Part shown: positions 35,408 to 47,334 of the stretch, piece by piece
Layout of the letters: each line of letters starts with the position of its first letter
Position numbering within the stretch: position 1 is the stretch's first letter
Origin: Taxillus chinensis
Lineage: Eukaryota; Streptophyta; Magnoliopsida; Santalales; Loranthaceae
Direction of reading: 5' to 3'
NCBI GenBank assembly: GCA_023512835.1
Contig: CM042088.1
Location: forward strand, 3,464,078-3,528,077
DNA: 64,000 nucleotides
The notes under the pieces: generated by a model
Databases searched by the model: none
The model's input: the letters and a program-made list of their open reading frames with translations, nothing else
What the model was told of the DNA's origin: nothing
Made by a program: the position numbers and the translations under genes

Positions 35408-38400
35408 TCAAGTTAAAAACTTGGGATTCTTTTTAGGAGTCCGCTGAGATCTTCTTAGCCTATCAATACTCCCCCCGCCAATTGGATCCTTGTCCTCAAG
35501 GTCCAGATAAGGAAATTGATAACGCAACAGTGAGGCTTCCTCCCACGTAGCATCTTCCTTGGGCAACTGCGTCCACTTCACCAATCGCTCCTCAACAAAT
35601 CGGTCGCCTTGCTTAATCCAGCGCGTATCAAGGATAGTTTCGGGTTCTACTGAAACCACACCCTCGTCAGTAATAGGTGGAAGCTCAAGAGTCATTTGTG
35701 GAGGACCCCCAACATACTTCTTCAAGAGGGAGACATGAAAAACAGGGTGAATCTTGGTGCCTGCTGGCAGGTGTAGTTGGTAAGCAACATTGCCTATCCT
35801 CTTCTCAATCTGATAAGGGCCATAGAACTTACTAGCAAGTTTCTGATGGACACATTTGAAGGCAGTTTGTTGGCGATAAGGATGGAGCTTGAGAAGAACC
35901 ATCTCACCGACCTGAAACTCCACATTTCTTCTCCTCTTGTCGGCTGTTTGTTTCATCCTATTAGCGGCCATTTCCAAATTCCTCTTCAGGTGCTGAAGCA
36001 GATCATCCCACTGTAAGAGATTTTTATCAACTTCGTTTACCCGAGATAACCCATCAAAATAAAGCGGAATGGAGGGAGGCAGCCGACCATACAAAGCTTG
36101 GAAAGGTGATATCCCCGTTGAACTGTGGTAGGTGGTATTATACCAGAATTCTGCCCAAGGTAAGTAACTATACCATTTTTGAGCATAGCCCAAAAGCTTT
36201 GCTACCCATTTTTGTTGTTCAGGAGTAGCCACACGCTGGTCCAAAAAATATTTGAGACTCCGATGATCGGTTTGAATGAAGAATTTCCTGCCTAACAGAT
36301 ATGGCCGCCAGGTTTGAATTGCTTCTACAATTGCGAGCATTTCTTTGGCATAAATGGACCATGCTCGTTTACTAATGCCCAAAGCGCGACTCATAAATGC
36401 AATTGGTTGACCCTGCCGAGTAAGGACAACTCCTATTCCATCACCTGAAGCATCAGTTTCAATAATGAAAGAGTCATTGAAATTTGGCATGGCCAAAGTT
36501 GGGGTAGTTGTCATGGCTTGTTTGAGCAGCTTGAATGCACCCATTGTCTCTTCAGTCCACTGAAAGCTACCCTTTTTAAGGAGATTGGTAAGGGGGCGAG
36601 CCAAAAGTCCATAGTTCCGAACAAATTTCTGATAATAGCCTGTCAAGCCTAAAAAGCCACGCAATTCAGTAATATTAATAGGTTGGGGCCAAGCTACCAT
36701 GGCCTTAATTTTTTTGTGGTCAACCTTTACCCCTTGATGCGTCACAATATGACCCAAATACTCTAGTTCCTGTTTGCCAAAGTCACACTTGCTGGCCTTG
36801 ATAAAAAACTGATGTTTTCTTAGGATGTCTAATATAGTTATGACATGTTCTATATGTGATTCCCAAGTAGGACTATAAACAAGAATATCATCAAAAAAGA
36901 CGAGTATAAACTTGCGAAGGTGAGGATTGAATATTGAATTCATAATGGCTTGGAAGGTGGAAGGGGCATTGCATAGACCAAAAGGCATAACTAGATACTC
37001 AAAATGGCCATTATGGGTTTTAAAGGCAGTTTTTGGAATATCAGAAGCGTGTACTCATACCTGATGATATCCAACTCACAAATCTAGTTTGGTGAAATAG
37101 GCTGCCCCATACAACTCATCTAGCATATCATCTACCGTGGGGATAGGAAATCGGTCTTTGATGGTAGCTGCATTTAGTGCCCGATAATCCGTGCAAAATC
37201 GCCAAGTACCATGTTTCTTCTTCACCAACAAAACAGGAGATGAGAATGGACTGGTGCTGGGTCGAATGATACCCATGTTGAGCATTTCGTGGACATGAAA
37301 ATATGCATAACGATAGGGTCGTACATTAATGGGTTGAGTACCTTCTTTGATAGGAATGTGATGGTCGATATCTCTTGAGGGTGGTAGTTTGGTTGGTTCC
37401 TGGAACACGTCGGCATAGTCCTCTAATGTCTGCTGCATTTTAGGACTGATGTCAGTCCAGGTGGACCCCTCGGCAGTGTGCAGGAAGATAGCAAACAACA
37501 TTTGGCCTTGACGAATCTCTTTGGCAACCGACGTCAATTTGGAAGCTTGAATGCTTTGGTTAACTCCTTGTAATCTTTGTGCCTGATTACCCCAATGAAA
37601 GTCCATAGTTAATTGTTTCCAATTGCAGACCACCAGACCCAGCATCTCAAGCCACTGGATACCTAACACCATATCCAGTCCTGTTAGGGGTAGAGAATAG
37701 AGGGTGAGCGAAAAAGTAACGCCCTGTAAGTTCACATGTACCGCCTCAAAGCGACCTTGGTAGGTCAGTCTGTCCCCATTCGCTACGCGGACAACAAATG
37801 ATTTCGTTGGTATCACTGGAAGTCGAAGCAATCCGGCGACTCTCTCACTTAGAAAATTGTGAGTAGATCCACTGTCAATCAACACCATCACGAGGTAAGA
37901 CCTTATGGTAGCTGCTACTCGCATGGTTTGAGGGGATGTCCAGCCTGTTAGCGCGTGTAGGCATATTTCTAGTTCGTCTTGATTTGCTAGAGTTTCTTCC
38001 ATTTGCAGTCCGACGTCCTCCCCCTCATTTGCTTTGGTTTGGTTGCTACTTGGGCACTCAAGAAGGAGTACTTGAGGACCTTGACACTTGTGTCCGGGGG
38101 TGAATTTTTCGTTGCAGTTGAAGCAAAGCCCTTGTGCTCTCCATTTCTGCATTTCATCCCAGCTCAACCTCTTGGGTATAGATGTTGGGTTAAAACGATT
38201 CACTGTGGCGTTGGTGGTATGTACACGGTCCAGTAGTGGAGGTCGTGTGAATCTCTTTGTTCTTACGATCTGCTCATCCCTCATTCTTGTTAAGCTGATG
38301 GCTTCCTTCAATGTCTTGGGCTTGAACATCCGAAGACCAACGACAATCTTGGGTTTCAATCTTCCCATGAAAGTGCCAACAAGTGCCTTTTGTGTCCATC

Positions 38401-38989
38401 CTTGAACACGGTTGCCAAGCTTCTCAAACTCTTTTTGGTAATCACGAAGTGATCCAACCTGTCGAACTCTAGATAAAACTTCATCAAAATCTTCACACTC
38501 AGTTGGTCCAAAACGAGCCCACAATTCCTCTTCAAAGAGCTCCCAAGTTACCGAGCGGCCTTCCTCATGATAAGTCCGATGCAACCCTTGCCACCACTGA
38601 TTAGCTTCTCCTTCAAAGTGGAAAGATGCTAGAGTTACCTTCTGATTATCTAATATGCCCTGAAATTCAAAGAATTGAGTTACTCGACTAAGCCACTCAG
38701 TGGGATTTACTCCAGAGTATTTTGGAAACTCTAACTTCGCCATCTTGGAAGAGAAAATCTGTCTGTTGCCGTTATTCCCCTCTCGATGTGAACAAAGTGA
38801 TCCTTCTTGCCCATGGTTGTTGGAGCCAGAGGCTTCTTTGGTTGAAAGAAAAGCTTCTGAAAGTTTGTTGATGGTTTCCTCTAAATGGTGCATCTTATCA
38901 GTTACTCCTATCTCTAGGCGTTGCATTCCATCTTGAACCCCACCAAATCCAGCCTCTAAAACCTCAATCCTCTCTTTGTTGGATCCCAT
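35408..38989 (-). pseudogene. Gypsy gag-pol frame: two stops and integrase deletion
   Basis: One reading frame from ATG 38989 (MGSNKERIEVLEAG) to a stop at 35408. Order: retrotransposon gag, zinc knuckle CFNCNEKFTPGHKC, aspartic protease LIDSGSTHNFL, reverse transcriptase (FCTDYRALN, later LVFFDDILVYS), RNase H (TDASGDGIGVVL, TDHRSLKYFLDQR), a remnant of integrase (YNTTYHSSTGISPFQALYG) and a chromodomain-like end (VEERLVKWTQLPKEDATWEE). Two in-frame TGA codons interrupt reverse transcriptase at 37078-37076 and 37057-37055. After RNase H LLGY the frame jumps directly to the late integrase region, so the zinc-binding part and most of the catalytic core are missing without loss of frame. The stop codon is 58 bp inside the 3' LTR. 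The element cannot move on its own. Confidence 0.88.
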
Positions 38990-39010
38990 TATAAACTGCT
39001 CTGATATCAA

Positions 39011-39312
39011 TGATAGGTCCCAATCACAGCAGTCGAAATTACTTACTTTCTTAGGGTGAAAGATAAACCACACAAACTATTCTCCCCTTTTCTTTATTGC
39101 TCACGTTCTAATAAATAGAGTTAAGCTTAATGGATCAGCTTTAACTCTAACATTCAAGGAAATAAGTTATAACAACTTTGAATTACAAAACATCAAAATA
39201 AAAGAAAGCTTATTATTGGTCCAACGCCAGCTACTGGCTTGGACTTGGTCCAACTCAAGTTAAAAACTTGGGATTCTTTTTAGGAGTCCGCTGAGATCTT
39301 CTTAGCCTATCA
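39011..39312 (-). repeat. 5' LTR of the gypsy element
   Basis: 302 bp with TGATAGG...CCTATCA ends. Intact partner of the split LTR at 32675-32808 / 35293-35465. Confidence 0.9.
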
Positions 39313-39317
39313 CATAT

Positions 39318-41133
39318 AAAATTAGCAAAGTCATCCACCTTATGAAGGAAATCTCCAGTAACTTCATAGCGCATTTAAGATCCAATCGCAACTAGAATGT
39401 GGGTGGTGGGAATGAAATCCAGATAATTCATTAGCCTGCAAAAAAACCAATGACTTTGTAACGTATTGCTGGGTAATAAGTATATTAATACTATAGAGAT
39501 GAAAGAGTCACAAAACGATTATGAAATTTTCAAAATACAAAATTAAAGTAGCAACAATTTTTCTACTAAATCAATCATAACAATTTACAACTCGTGGCCT
39601 AAAAATACAAAAAATAACAATAACAACTGTTAATGGGAAGGTTACACAACTATTTCTCTGTTGTACAGACTTTCATATGTAGGTCAATTATATATTTAAA
39701 AGTTAGATTATCGAATCGTAGATCAAGATGTGTCTCCAAGTATATATATATAGTTATGTATAAGTTGGAGCCATAATATATATATGATGTGCATGATGAT
39801 AAATAGTATCTTATAAAAATGCACATTGTTCAACAGAAAATGGCATCCCAATACGGCCGAAAAACAATTAGAGGCTTATAAACTATAAAAGCTCTGATTC
39901 AGGTCACCAGTTTTTTCAATGAGTGATGTGTAGTTCCTCTCTAGGGTGTATTTCATAATCACATTCTATACTCTTGTAAAAGTACTTAACCATACATTTC
40001 GCCCTAAATAAGGCTTTCTGTTTTCAGCAAATGAATATTGATCCAAAATACCTGCTAAAATCTGCTATGATAGAGGCTAACAAATGATATCAGTTTCAAC
40101 GTGTTAATCCCAGCTCAATAGAATTCTTGGCAAGAAATCATCACCTTATGAGTTGTGTAGTAATTAAGGAGCCCACATGGGGTTTATAGGTTGGAAACCG
40201 TCAAAGTACTTGGGCGGGAAAGCATATATGAGTCAATCAGGACTTATATCATTAATCTCTTGTGAGAGTGAGAGTGATACTAGAATTTCTGTAACGTTAT
40301 TAATTAAGAGTTTCTGGTACATCATCCATCCAGTAAACCTTGCTTGCATCATCATGGAAGGGTTGGTTCCTCATCCAAAAGTTCTTGATTACGTATCCAA
40401 TTATGTCATTCTAATGCTTTAAGTTTTAAGTCCTTACTTGCTTACGTCATCTAAAATTTTTGGCTTGACATCTCGGTTCCATTAATAAATTCGTTCGAAG
40501 GCCCAAGTGTGGCTAAACATCATCTAATTCATTCGTATATCTTTCATCAAGGGCTTGTTTGCCAGCTTTAAAATTAATTATTTTTTCTTACAAATGTTTT
40601 GAAACTATAGTACAAATAAAACCAAAGCACTTAAAATAATTATATTCTTCTCAATACAATTATCAAACAAGTGGTTATACAAATTAATACGATCATTCTT
40701 GATTTTGGGTATAAAATATTATAAAACTAATACATAAACCATGAGGAATCTCCTCCGTTAGAAAAGCTCCCATGCCGAATAATTATTGGCTAGGCTAGCT
40801 AGGTTGGGCACCAAGTTTTCAATTAATATTCCATGAATTGTCTAAATGCGAGTCAAAATCTGATCCAAATACGAAATTGATAAGATTAATTAAAATCGTC
40901 TTAACCTAGATGCCAAATTAACCAAAATAAAGTCGGTGGTCAATACATATTTGGACTTCACTAGGTTTTCTTCTGCCCCTCCCAACAAAAAAAAAACCTA
41001 ACTATAAAAGAAAAGAAAACAAAATGAAAAGAGAAGTGAGTATAATTTCGTATCATCACACACCACATGCACCATGTTCTCACTCTATTCAAAACCTCCT
41101 TAGATGCTACTTAAGACCACATCAGATCATCCA
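39318..41133. other. Region downstream of the PLT-like gene, no gene seen
   Basis: AT-rich; a plus frame at 40177-40422 has no recognisable domain. A possible short TIR element lies around 40545-40680 (GGCTTGTTTGCCA versus ATCAAACAAGTGG). Confidence 0.45.
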
Positions 41134-44100
41134 TCAGTCATTCCACATTGTAAACATGCCGGGATTCGAACCCTGAATCGTCTCCCCGGACCACCCTCCA
41201 TAGCTCGCCGAATCCGAACTCGGCGGCACATCATAGTCAACCTTAACCAGAGGTAGTCCCTGCTCTCCCGACCCCATTCCACCACCAGCTGTCGCCGCAT
41301 TAAAATTCATTCCATAACCAATGACGGCGGCACCTCCGTAATAGCTTGAACCCCCGCCGCCACCACCACTGTGCTCCGTCACAGAAGACGAAGACGAACC
41401 CCCTACATTCAACAGCCCATGAAGCAACGCCGGGCTGTAACTACCGGCGTACATCTGCTGGTGTTGGCTGTGTGGGTTCATGAAAGCGTGCTGTTGCTGC
41501 TGCTGCTGCTGGTGCAGCTGGAGCTGGGTTTGAACGTAGAAGTCCTGGTGCGACATGTCCTGGCTATGCAGGGCCAGGAGAGGTTGTGGCTGCTGCTCGA
41601 ACAGCGTCGGCGGTGGCTGCTGCTGCAACATGGCGTAGGGGTGGATGCGGGCGGAGGCGTTGGAGGAGGAGCCTCCGCCGCCGTAGATGAAGGTGGTGGC
41701 GGAGGCAGGGCCCAGTGCGATGAGTTCTTCACGTTTTCTGGAGGTTTCGAGGGCGTGGGCCTCCTTGAGGCGGCGGGCGGCACCCCCTCCAATGGGGAGA
41801 GTGTTGCTCTCTAGAATGCTTTTCACGTCGTAACGGTTCATGTCGAAGTTGGTCACTGCATTTAGACCCCTAAACTTGATGGCCGCTATGTCATACGCTT
41901 CTGCTGCTTCTTCCTCCGTGCCTTTACAGAAACACGCACAAACAATTGTATTAAATTTTAATTAGCTACCAGTTTCATTTCAGACAAATTAAAATTAACT
42001 CTCTTTTCTGCTTTCTGCTTTCTGTTTTGTTTTCGCATCAAGTGTGTTGGTTTTTGATTTTTGTTGAAAAAAAATGGTAAATAATATATAAACCTTTTAA
42101 GAAAGAGAAGTGGTACATCAAAATTAAAGGTTATTTCAAATGATAGAACAAGATCACTTTTCAAGACAAGAGGTGCGATGGACTAGAAAAGGAAAAGTAA
42201 AAGAAGAATGTTGGAGTATGGGAAAGAAAGGCTTCGTAAAATGTAACAGCTTACTGAAAGTTCCCAGGTAAAGATCCTTGTTCCCGGCAACTCTCCCAAT
42301 CCTTGCTTGCCATCGACCGTGTTGGTGATGTCTGCGAATGTTTACATTTTACACACGCATTAGCCTTACTGATGATGAGAAAGGTAACAAAAAAATAATA
42401 ATAATTAAAAAAACATAATACACGAAAATGTGTTACCTTGTAACTCCACGGTACATGGATGCGCCTCTTGAAAAGCCACTGCTCTTTCTACATTTTATTC
42501 ACACGCACAGCAAATACTAAATCATAAACTTGAAGATTGAAGATAATGACACTGCTTTTATATGTAATTTGTTTAATCCAATTATATTGATTTAACGTAA
42601 TAAATGTTTTTCATATGGTACCTTCGGATGGAGGCCACAAATTCTTGTCGGGTCATGTGCTTCATCTCTTCCAGTTCTTTCTCGTAGTGGCTGATCTATA
42701 CAGTATCAAAACAAAGATTACAACATGATCTCACAAAGAATAGAGAAAAGGAGTTCAAATTAAACTTAAGATTCCAATCATATCACATGTGATGAGAGGT
42801 GGGAAAACCCAGAATCTACATATATATATATATATATATATATATAGGAAACTTAAAAAAACTAACAGGGAAATTCGTAGTGGTAGAAGTTCCCCAGTAC
42901 TTGAGTGCAGCCATGTCATAAGCCCTAGCTGCTTTGTCTTCCTTGTCATAGCCTCCTGTTTAGTGCCACAAGTTGAAACTCTCAAAATCTACATATATAT
43001 ATATTGCAGTGCATAGTGAAATTAAAGAGGAAGAAACCCACCCAAATACACTGGAATTGAAGACGAAGATAACGATGTAGCATCAAAGACGAAGCACCCA
43101 TGATCGTGGCAAATAAAATCAAAACGGGTAAGTAATTTTAGAAAATTAAGGTTGTAATTTTACAGGGATTAAAGCTTCGATAACTGTCAAATCAAATATT
43201 ACTAGATTGTGTTTGAGTATATAAAAGTAAAATACTAGATTGGGTGATTTACCTTGACGACCTTTCCTGGACTGCCCTTCCCTCCTGCAACTGTTGTCCC
43301 ACAGATGGGCTTCGTACCTTCCTGTCCACCTATGCCTACATTTGTGCGCGCGGACAGACACACACACAGAGAAACACAAACACAAAATGCCTCGTCTATG
43401 AGCATGAACAAAAAAGAAAAAAATGGAAAAACTATTTACAGTTACACATTAATAAAGAAGCCCCCCAAGCGAAACCTGGTAACACCGCGGTAGATAGAAG
43501 TTCGCTGGCCAAAGGTGTCCAATGTTCTCCTGGGAGCGGGTTCGGCAGTGTTGCCGGCAGCTGGATCTTCAGCGGGGACGATGGCAGCTACGCTCGTTGA
43601 AGTAGCCTTATTAGTGTGGTTATTGTTGTTGCCACAGCTTCCCATGGACAGCGTCAACGACTGCAAGCTATTAGGGTGCTGGACGGGATCGTGCTCACTG
43701 GAAGGAGTGGAAGTGGCGCTCGTGGAGCTCTTAACTGCTGGAGGAGGCAGCAGGTGATGGTTTTGGCTGCTGCTTGCATTGGTAAAGAGGTAAGTAGGCT
43801 TGGAATCGTCACGGTGGTCTGCGGATGTCTCACAAAAGCGGCCGCCGAAAGCAGCAACCCCGAGATCTTGGTGTTGGGTTTCTTGATCTATTCTGCTCAC
43901 TCCAAGAAAATCTGCCACTTTTGGAACTTCACCCCCACCGTGATGTTCAGAGCTTATCATGTTCCAGTCTGTTTTTCCCCAAAAATCGAACCCATTCATA
44001 GTAGGCCCAGAACAAGACATGATTAAATGACAAAACCAAACAAAAAAAATGAAGGTGAGTGAAGAATATGTGTATTCGTATACCTTGGATGTGGAATGGG

Positions 44101-44237
44101 ACGTCAATTGTGTCATTGTTGACTAGGCCGAGAGAGAAGCGATGGTGATGGTTTTGGGAGGACTGGGAGGACTGCAGATGTGGCGCCAGTGAATGAGATG
44201 GGGAGAGAGGAAATGCGAGCCAGTTGTTCGGATTCAT
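41134..44237 (-). CDS. PLT1/PLT2: PLETHORA1/2-like AP2 transcription factor (AINTEGUMENTA-like clade)
   Basis: Nuclear double-AP2 DNA-binding protein. The PLT1/PLT2 clade sets root stem-cell niche and meristem identity downstream of auxin (family knowledge). Coding exons: 44237-44084, 43968-43476, 43335-43253, 43050-43042, 42955-42867, 42695-42622, 42487-42437, 42331-42255, 41921-41134. They join in frame to 605 codons plus TGA. N-terminal motifs [22 protein letters not shown] and [14 protein letters not shown] LQSLTLSMG point to PLT1/2 rather than AIL1/5/6. AP2 repeat 1 is about residues 211-276 ([20 protein letters not shown]), repeat 2 about 313-369 ([20 protein letters not shown]). The C-terminal half has Gln, Gly and Ser runs and ends [11 protein letters not shown], typical of this clade. 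The 9-nt fourth exon is a hallmark of AP2/AIL genes. The gene appears intact. PLT1 versus PLT2 cannot be told apart here. Confidence 0.94.
42820..42846. repeat. TA microsatellite in a PLT intron
   Basis: About 13 TA units in the intron between exons 42955-42867 and 42695-42622. Confidence 0.9.
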
Positions 44238-44601
44238 TGAGCTTGATCGGCCGTCGCACCCGATGCTACACTTAGATCTTATGATATATATTTTAGTTCG
44301 GCAATCAACGTTTCCTGCTCCTTCCCTTGTGTCTGTCTTGTATTCATAAATAAATCATGTGGGGGTTTGTTCTTTCTACATTTTCATATTGATGATAACT
44401 TAGACAAATTCAGAGCCGTTCCCCATTAAAAATAGGATAATAATATAGGACAGAATAGGTGGTACATTAATAGCTGGTCAATCCCAACACTCATCCAAAA
44501 ATTAATCTTTTCTTTTTATTTCTCTCTCTACATGCACCCACTTGATGTATATGGGAACTATCCACTCCTCGTTTTCTGCAAACAATGACTCCCCAAAGCC
44601 C

Positions 44602-44672
44602 AACACTGCCCACAAATCTCCTCTCTCTCCCTCTCCCTCTTCCTCTCCCTCTCCCTCTCCCTCTCCCTCTCA
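44602..44672 (-). repeat. GA-rich simple repeat upstream of the PLT-like gene
   Basis: On the minus strand a (GAGAGG)n / GAGGGA tract about 370 bp upstream of the ATG. GA tracts are common in plant promoters and can bind BPC/GAGA-binding factors (family knowledge). Whether it is promoter or 5'UTR is unknown. The rest of 44238-45943 is AT-rich with no gene seen. Confidence 0.7.
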
Positions 44673-45894
44673 CCAATGTATACGTATGATTCATAAATAA
44701 CCTTTTTTCAAAAATAATCACACACATATATATAGATGCATAATAACGATACATGCATGGATATGTTGTTCATGTGTACTTATTATGTGGACCACCACTT
44801 TCATCGCTTTAGTTGTAGTTGTAGATCCCCGAGTGCTAGTTCCTGCAATGCGTTCCAGGCGCATGCAGGTGTACAGACATAATTTCTTTTCGTGTTTGAA
44901 GCAAATCCCAGTACTTACCCTTTTCTTTATCAGATTAAATAATACCATTTTTAAAATATTAAAACTACAAAAGCAGTGTCTACAGCCCACGCACGCACAA
45001 ATTAAATAATAAACAAAATATAATAATTAAAACAAACTACCCATCCATAAAAATATATATCACAGGCCCCTCCCGAAGGATTTCCTTTCGGGTCTTCCAA
45101 GTATAAATCTGTTGACCGTCCACTGGGAATCCGCAATCTGCAAAACCCAAGAAAAACAATTTAAAGTTATTTTTAAAACCCTTTTTAAAATATATAAAAG
45201 TACATTTTCAATTTTATTTTATTTTGTTGGCAGCGACAGCATTTCTCTCTGCATCCGTGTACGCGCAGCGTCTCATTTAATTGTTTCTGTCCACATTGTC
45301 AAGTCAAAAGGTCAAAGAAAACAGAGATCCAATCCCAGCCATCCATTCCATCAACAATTCTTATATTAAATTTTAACATATAAAGCTTTTTATCAGAACC
45401 CAAAATAGTTTGTTCATTTTTACAAAAATAAAAATTTAAAAAACTATATTCAGCTCGCCACAGTTTTTGTTTGTTTGTTTGTTTGTTTTTGACAGATATA
45501 GAATATATTTTGGATCAGTATAAGTTGTACTTTGGGTGACATCATAAAATTAAACACCACCAAAGTATAATGTCAATTCAAAAACTGGGGAAAATTTGTA
45601 AAATATATATATATGTTTCCTGCGCAAATTAGGCAATTGACGTCTTTTTTCCTCCAATTTCACAACATAATGAGACAACTGCAAATTTCAAACTGCAAGG
45701 TGGATTGGCTGGCCACTTACAAATGCGTACCAGAAAGCTCAGCTTTATACTGAATGCAATATCAGACAATCATGTAAAAATATAAATATAAATAAACACT
45801 TGAACACAACATTTTAGTCATGTATGGCCTAAAAGCCTTTTCCATTCCTTTCTGCATAGACTGTCCTTTGTGCTATCTCCCCCAGCAGTAGGCG

Positions 45895-45932
45895 AACTAT
45901 ATATATATATATATATAGTTATATATATATAA
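45895..45932. repeat. TA microsatellite
   Basis: Two TA runs interrupted by GTT just after the stop codon of the small three-exon gene model (its 3'UTR side). Confidence 0.85.
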
Positions 45933-45943
45933 CAGCCCACATG

Positions 45944-47083
45944 TTACATTGGATTTGAAAGCATCGGGGAGCAGTAGGGTCTTTCCGAGCTGCCTGCAGA
46001 AGACTCTTTTGCATCAGTATATTCCAACTGAATTGTGCGGATCTTCCCAGGATAGCTGAGGTATCTAAAGAACTGCAGGCACATGATCGAAAAGCTTAGA
46101 TTTACAAAAGACTTTGACACACCACAATGATAGCCTTGCCAGGTAGAGATGGCCAGTAGAAATTAGGCAACGGAAACTAAACATGCAACACATGAACCAA
46201 ATGAATAGCTACAAATCTATGAAGAACCACTTTGTGCAGGAGATGATAATACCCAACGTCCGAACGAGTTGGGCATTGCAGCAAAATCATCAATATATTA
46301 AAAACCGTTATTGAATGAAAACAATTCATTTTTTGGATATATCAGAAATCACGTAACATCAATCTAACATGAAACACAAACCTAATGAAGTCCCTCGAAG
46401 GAATCCAATAAGAAACCCATTATGTTGGAGATAAAACACTCATCATTTCGGGGTATCCCAAAAATATCACTAATTAATACACTAAAACCCATTGTTCAGA
46501 GAAAACATCTTCTGGTTTTTTCTTCACTGTGACAATAAGTGAAAACATCACTGCACCTGTTCGTTCGAGCGTGCTTCAAATTGAAGAGCTTTTCGCGTCA
46601 GTTTCTCTGCCTGGTCATAGGTAGTGTAGTGTTTCCTACACCACAGCATCAGATGACATATGACTTCCAAAGTTCACATTGACTAGAAAAACATTTCAAC
46701 ATGACTGGAAAAGAACGTGGCCCAGCTCATTTCTTAACAATGCAGCCATCCGATGCAAAAGCATGCAGATTATTGGATTAATAGCATAACAAATTAGAAA
46801 AGGAGGTTGCTTGAGAATAAAGTAGTATGACGCCCATCTAATAACTCCATTGTATGTCTAGATAACAGCATATGCATCCGCAATACAGAAATTAAGCCAT
46901 ATTCATAAAAACAAAAAACAAACTTAAGTATGGATCAGAAAGACTTGGACAAAAATCCAGCCCTCCATACATGCACACATATACATACGGATAAACTATA
47001 ATAGCTTACCCTCGAATCTGAGCAAGGTTTACAGTAAGCTCATCGCTAGCTGTATGAGTAATAAGAGTACAACCTGGATGCAT
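45944..47083 (-). CDS. Unrecognised small three-exon gene, or 3' end of a larger one
   Basis: Exons 47083-47010, 46635-46557 and 46072-45944 have consensus splice sites (GG/GTAAGC, TGTAG/GAAAC, AACAG/GTGCAG, CTGCAG/TTCTTT). They join in frame from an ATG (MHPGCTLITHTASDE) through NLAQIRGKHYTTYDQAEKL and FFRYLSYPGKIRTIQLEY to a TAA, 93 codons. Composition is balanced, unlike chance frames around it. I do not recognise the family; no signal peptide or membrane segment is evident. In the first exon the frame is closed by a TAA about 20 bp upstream of the ATG, and an acceptor (TTTCTTTCAG at about 47147) lies further up, so the ATG may be real or the gene may be a truncated remnant. A copia relic begins about 250 bp upstream. 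No neighbour suggests a function. Confidence 0.5.
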
Positions 47084-47334
47084 GAGATTGTAGGTGATGG
47101 TATCTTAAGCCGAGCAGTGCTTGCAGAGGAGCAAGTTTTAACCTGAAAGAAAGATAGCAACAAGAATTATATATGGCAAACTGACTTCAAATCACAGAAG
47201 AGAATAGGAAAGATCTGAAAACTCTACACCTACATTAACTAAAGATGCTATCTGTTCTAGCCAACACGCCTTTTGATCCGACAGAATTGAGTTCAATTCC
47301 ATAGGTAGAAATAAATTAGAAACCATAAGAAAAT

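Larger units (their letters stand above)
32675..35465 (-). repeat. 3' LTR of the gypsy element, split by a nested insertion
   Basis: Left piece 32675-32808, right piece 35293-35465 (including one copy of the TTCAA target duplication). Joined, they match 39011-39312 with five differences by eye. Confidence 0.88.
32675..39312 (-). mobile_element. Ty3/gypsy chromovirus, nearly complete but defective
   Basis: Flanked by the identical duplication CATAT (32670-32674, 39313-39317). The 302-bp LTRs begin TGATAGG and end CCTATCA: 5' LTR 39312-39011; 3' LTR 35465-35293 plus 32808-32675, split by a nested element. The primer site TGATATCAGAGCAG (39009-38996) resembles the initiator-Met type. The polypurine tract GGCGGGGGGAGT lies at about 35480-35469. 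The LTRs differ at 5 positions that I count, all transitions, so insertion is recent. The length without the nested insert is about 4.15 kb. Short LTRs and a C-terminal chromodomain fit the Reina-type chromoviruses (inference). Confidence 0.9.

Noticed and set aside
41371..41814. 147-codon plus-strand frame
   Set aside because: Antisense of the last PLT exon, kept open by CAG/GGC-type repeats.
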